This document shows positions 63,901 to 64,000 of a DNA stretch of 64,000 nt, one piece after another. The DNA comes from Rhodopseudomonas palustris (lineage in GTDB: Bacteria > Pseudomonadota > Alphaproteobacteria > Rhizobiales > Xanthobacteraceae), in assembly GCF_034479375.1 (NCBI RefSeq), contig NZ_CP140155.1, forward strand, positions 4,254,501-4,318,500. Direction: 5' to 3'. The notes beneath the pieces were generated by a model. That model was not told the origin of the DNA. It saw only the letters and a list, made by a program, of their open reading frames with translations, and made no database searches. The position numbers and the translations under genes were made by a program. How positions within the stretch are numbered: the first letter of the stretch is position 1; each line of letters opens with the position of its first letter.

Positions 63901-64000
63901 GCGGCTGCGTCCGATCCTGATGACCTCGATGGCGTTCATCATGGGCGTGGTGCCGTTGGTGACGTCGAGCGGCGCCGGATCCGAAATGCGGCACGCGATG
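60971..64000 (+). CDS. RND multidrug efflux pump, HAE1 family (MexF/AcrB-like), partial
   Basis: 1010 codons are present and the frame is open at the window edge, so the C-terminus is cut off (HAE1 pumps are about 1050 residues). It begins MNFSKFFIDRPIFAGVLSAL and has the LPISEYPEVAPPTIVV element. The proton-relay aspartates in TM4 are D410 and D411 ([15 protein letters not shown]), and the TM10 lysine is in GLSAKNAILIVEFA. It is much closer to MexF-type pumps than to the first pump in this window. An outer-membrane factor gene may follow beyond the end. Confidence 0.95.
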   Translation, partial: MNFSKFFIDRPIFAGVLSALIFLAGLLSLPVLPISEYPEVAPPTIVVTANYPGANPKVIAETVSTPIEEQINGVENMLYMSSQATTDGRMTLNVTFRLGTDPDKAQQLVQNRVSQAEPRLPAEVRALGVTTIKSAPDLTMVVHLMSPNDRYDMTYLRNYAVLNVKDRLARIEGVGQVQLFGSGDYSMRVWLDPQKVAERGLSPSDVVAEIRAQNVQAAAGQVGSSPSQPGLDLQLSVNAQGRLQTEEEFGDIIVKNGDNGEVVRLRDVARIELGAADYALRSLLNNKSAVAIPIFQSPGSNAIQISDNVRATMKELQQNMPDGVAYDIVYDPTQFVRASIEAVIHTLLEAIALVVLVVILFLQTWRASIIPLIAVPVSVVGTFAVMHVFGFSINALTLFGLVLAIGIVVDDAIVVVENVERNIERGLNPTDAAYQAMREVTGPIIAIALVLVAVFVPLAFITGLTGQFYKQFALTVAISTVISAFNSLTLSPALAALLLKGHEAPKDVLTRFMDRTLGWFFVRFNRFFARSSEAYGGGVRRVISRRAIGMAVYLLLVGVTGYLFHAVPGGFVPGQDKQYLVGFAQLPDGATLDRTEEVIRRMGEIAQQEPGVENSIQFPGLSINGFTNSSNSGIVFIGLKDFAERKDKSLSGNAIALALNMKFAGIQDAFIAMFPPPPVAGLGTIGGFKLQIEDRAGLGYEALNDATKAFVAKASAQKELAGLFTSYQINVPQLYADVDRTKARQLNVPVTSVFETMQIYLGSLYVNDFNKFGRTYSVRVQADAKFRARADDIGRLEVRSDSNAMIPLSTLLRVKESAGPERAMRYNGFLTADVSGGAAPGFSTGQAQDAIERVAKETLPKGVSYEWTELTYQEIIAGNSSLIVFPVALLLVFLVLAAQYESLTLPLSIIMIVPMGLLAAMFGVWISKGDNNVFTQIGLIVLVGLSAKNAILIVEFARELEFAGRTPVQAAIEASRLRLRPILMTSMAFIMGVVPLVTSSGAGSEMRHAM

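Noticed and set aside
61808..63994. 728-residue minus-strand frame opposite the second RND pump
   Set aside because: It is low-complexity Arg/His/Asp-rich translation of the antisense strand, with no start signal or family feature.

Overview
The window looks like chromosome of a GC-rich alphaproteobacterium of the Rhodopseudomonas/Bradyrhizobium group. This rests on the strong G/C third-position bias, many GTG/TTG starts, several oligopeptide-type ABC systems, single-chain acyl-CoA carboxylase and acyl-CoA enzymes, and palindromic intergenic repeats (arms such as CCTCAGGATGAGG and ATGGCCGGG...CCCGGCCAT) typical of that group. The species is inferred.

Left part (about 0.4-25 kb) is catabolic. 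Operon 1 (391-12038) encodes a peptide/nickel-type ABC importer (two ATPases, a Tat-exported binding protein, two permeases), an acyl-CoA ligase, a 1102-residue single-chain acyl-CoA carboxylase (BC-BCCP-CT) and a probable hot-dog protein. A perfect 26-bp palindrome lies upstream. A second importer follows: an orphan binding protein (minus strand) is divergent from binding protein-permease-permease-ATPase-small AtzG-like subunit-amidase-ATPase. Together these suggest import and hydrolysis or activation of amide or acid substrates. Then come a ketopantoate-reductase-like protein, GMP reductase (guaC), an acyl-CoA dehydrogenase, a DUF2130 coiled-coil protein and tRNA-Ser(CGA).

The middle (27-40 kb), starting beside the tRNA, is accessory in character: AraC regulator/SDR pair, cyclase-family hydrolase, LysR regulator with a SnoaL-like/SDR pair, an eroded Lrp/AsnC regulator, and a tight operon of a VirG-like response regulator, a diheme peroxidase and a VirA-like sensor kinase, then a GMC oxidoreductase and a C-terminal remnant of ACC deaminase. 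Three vir-box-like sites (one matching the remembered 14-bp consensus at every position) lie upstream of the cyclase, a small hypothetical ORF and the GMC gene. No T4SS or T-DNA genes are present. I consider this possible chromosomal VirA/VirG regulon the most interesting part of the window.

The right part (40-64 kb) has two RND efflux loci. The first is AdeRS/AdeABC-like: two-component genes divergent from adaptor-pump-outer-membrane factor. The second has a TetR regulator divergent from an adaptor and a pump cut by the window end. Between them are a GT39-like glycosyltransferase gene flanked by two diverged copies of a ~250-bp segment, a GNAT acetyltransferase, a membrane protein, and an acyl-metabolism group (quinone oxidoreductase-like protein, AraC regulator, CoA ligase, LivK-like binding protein, acyl-CoA dehydrogenase).
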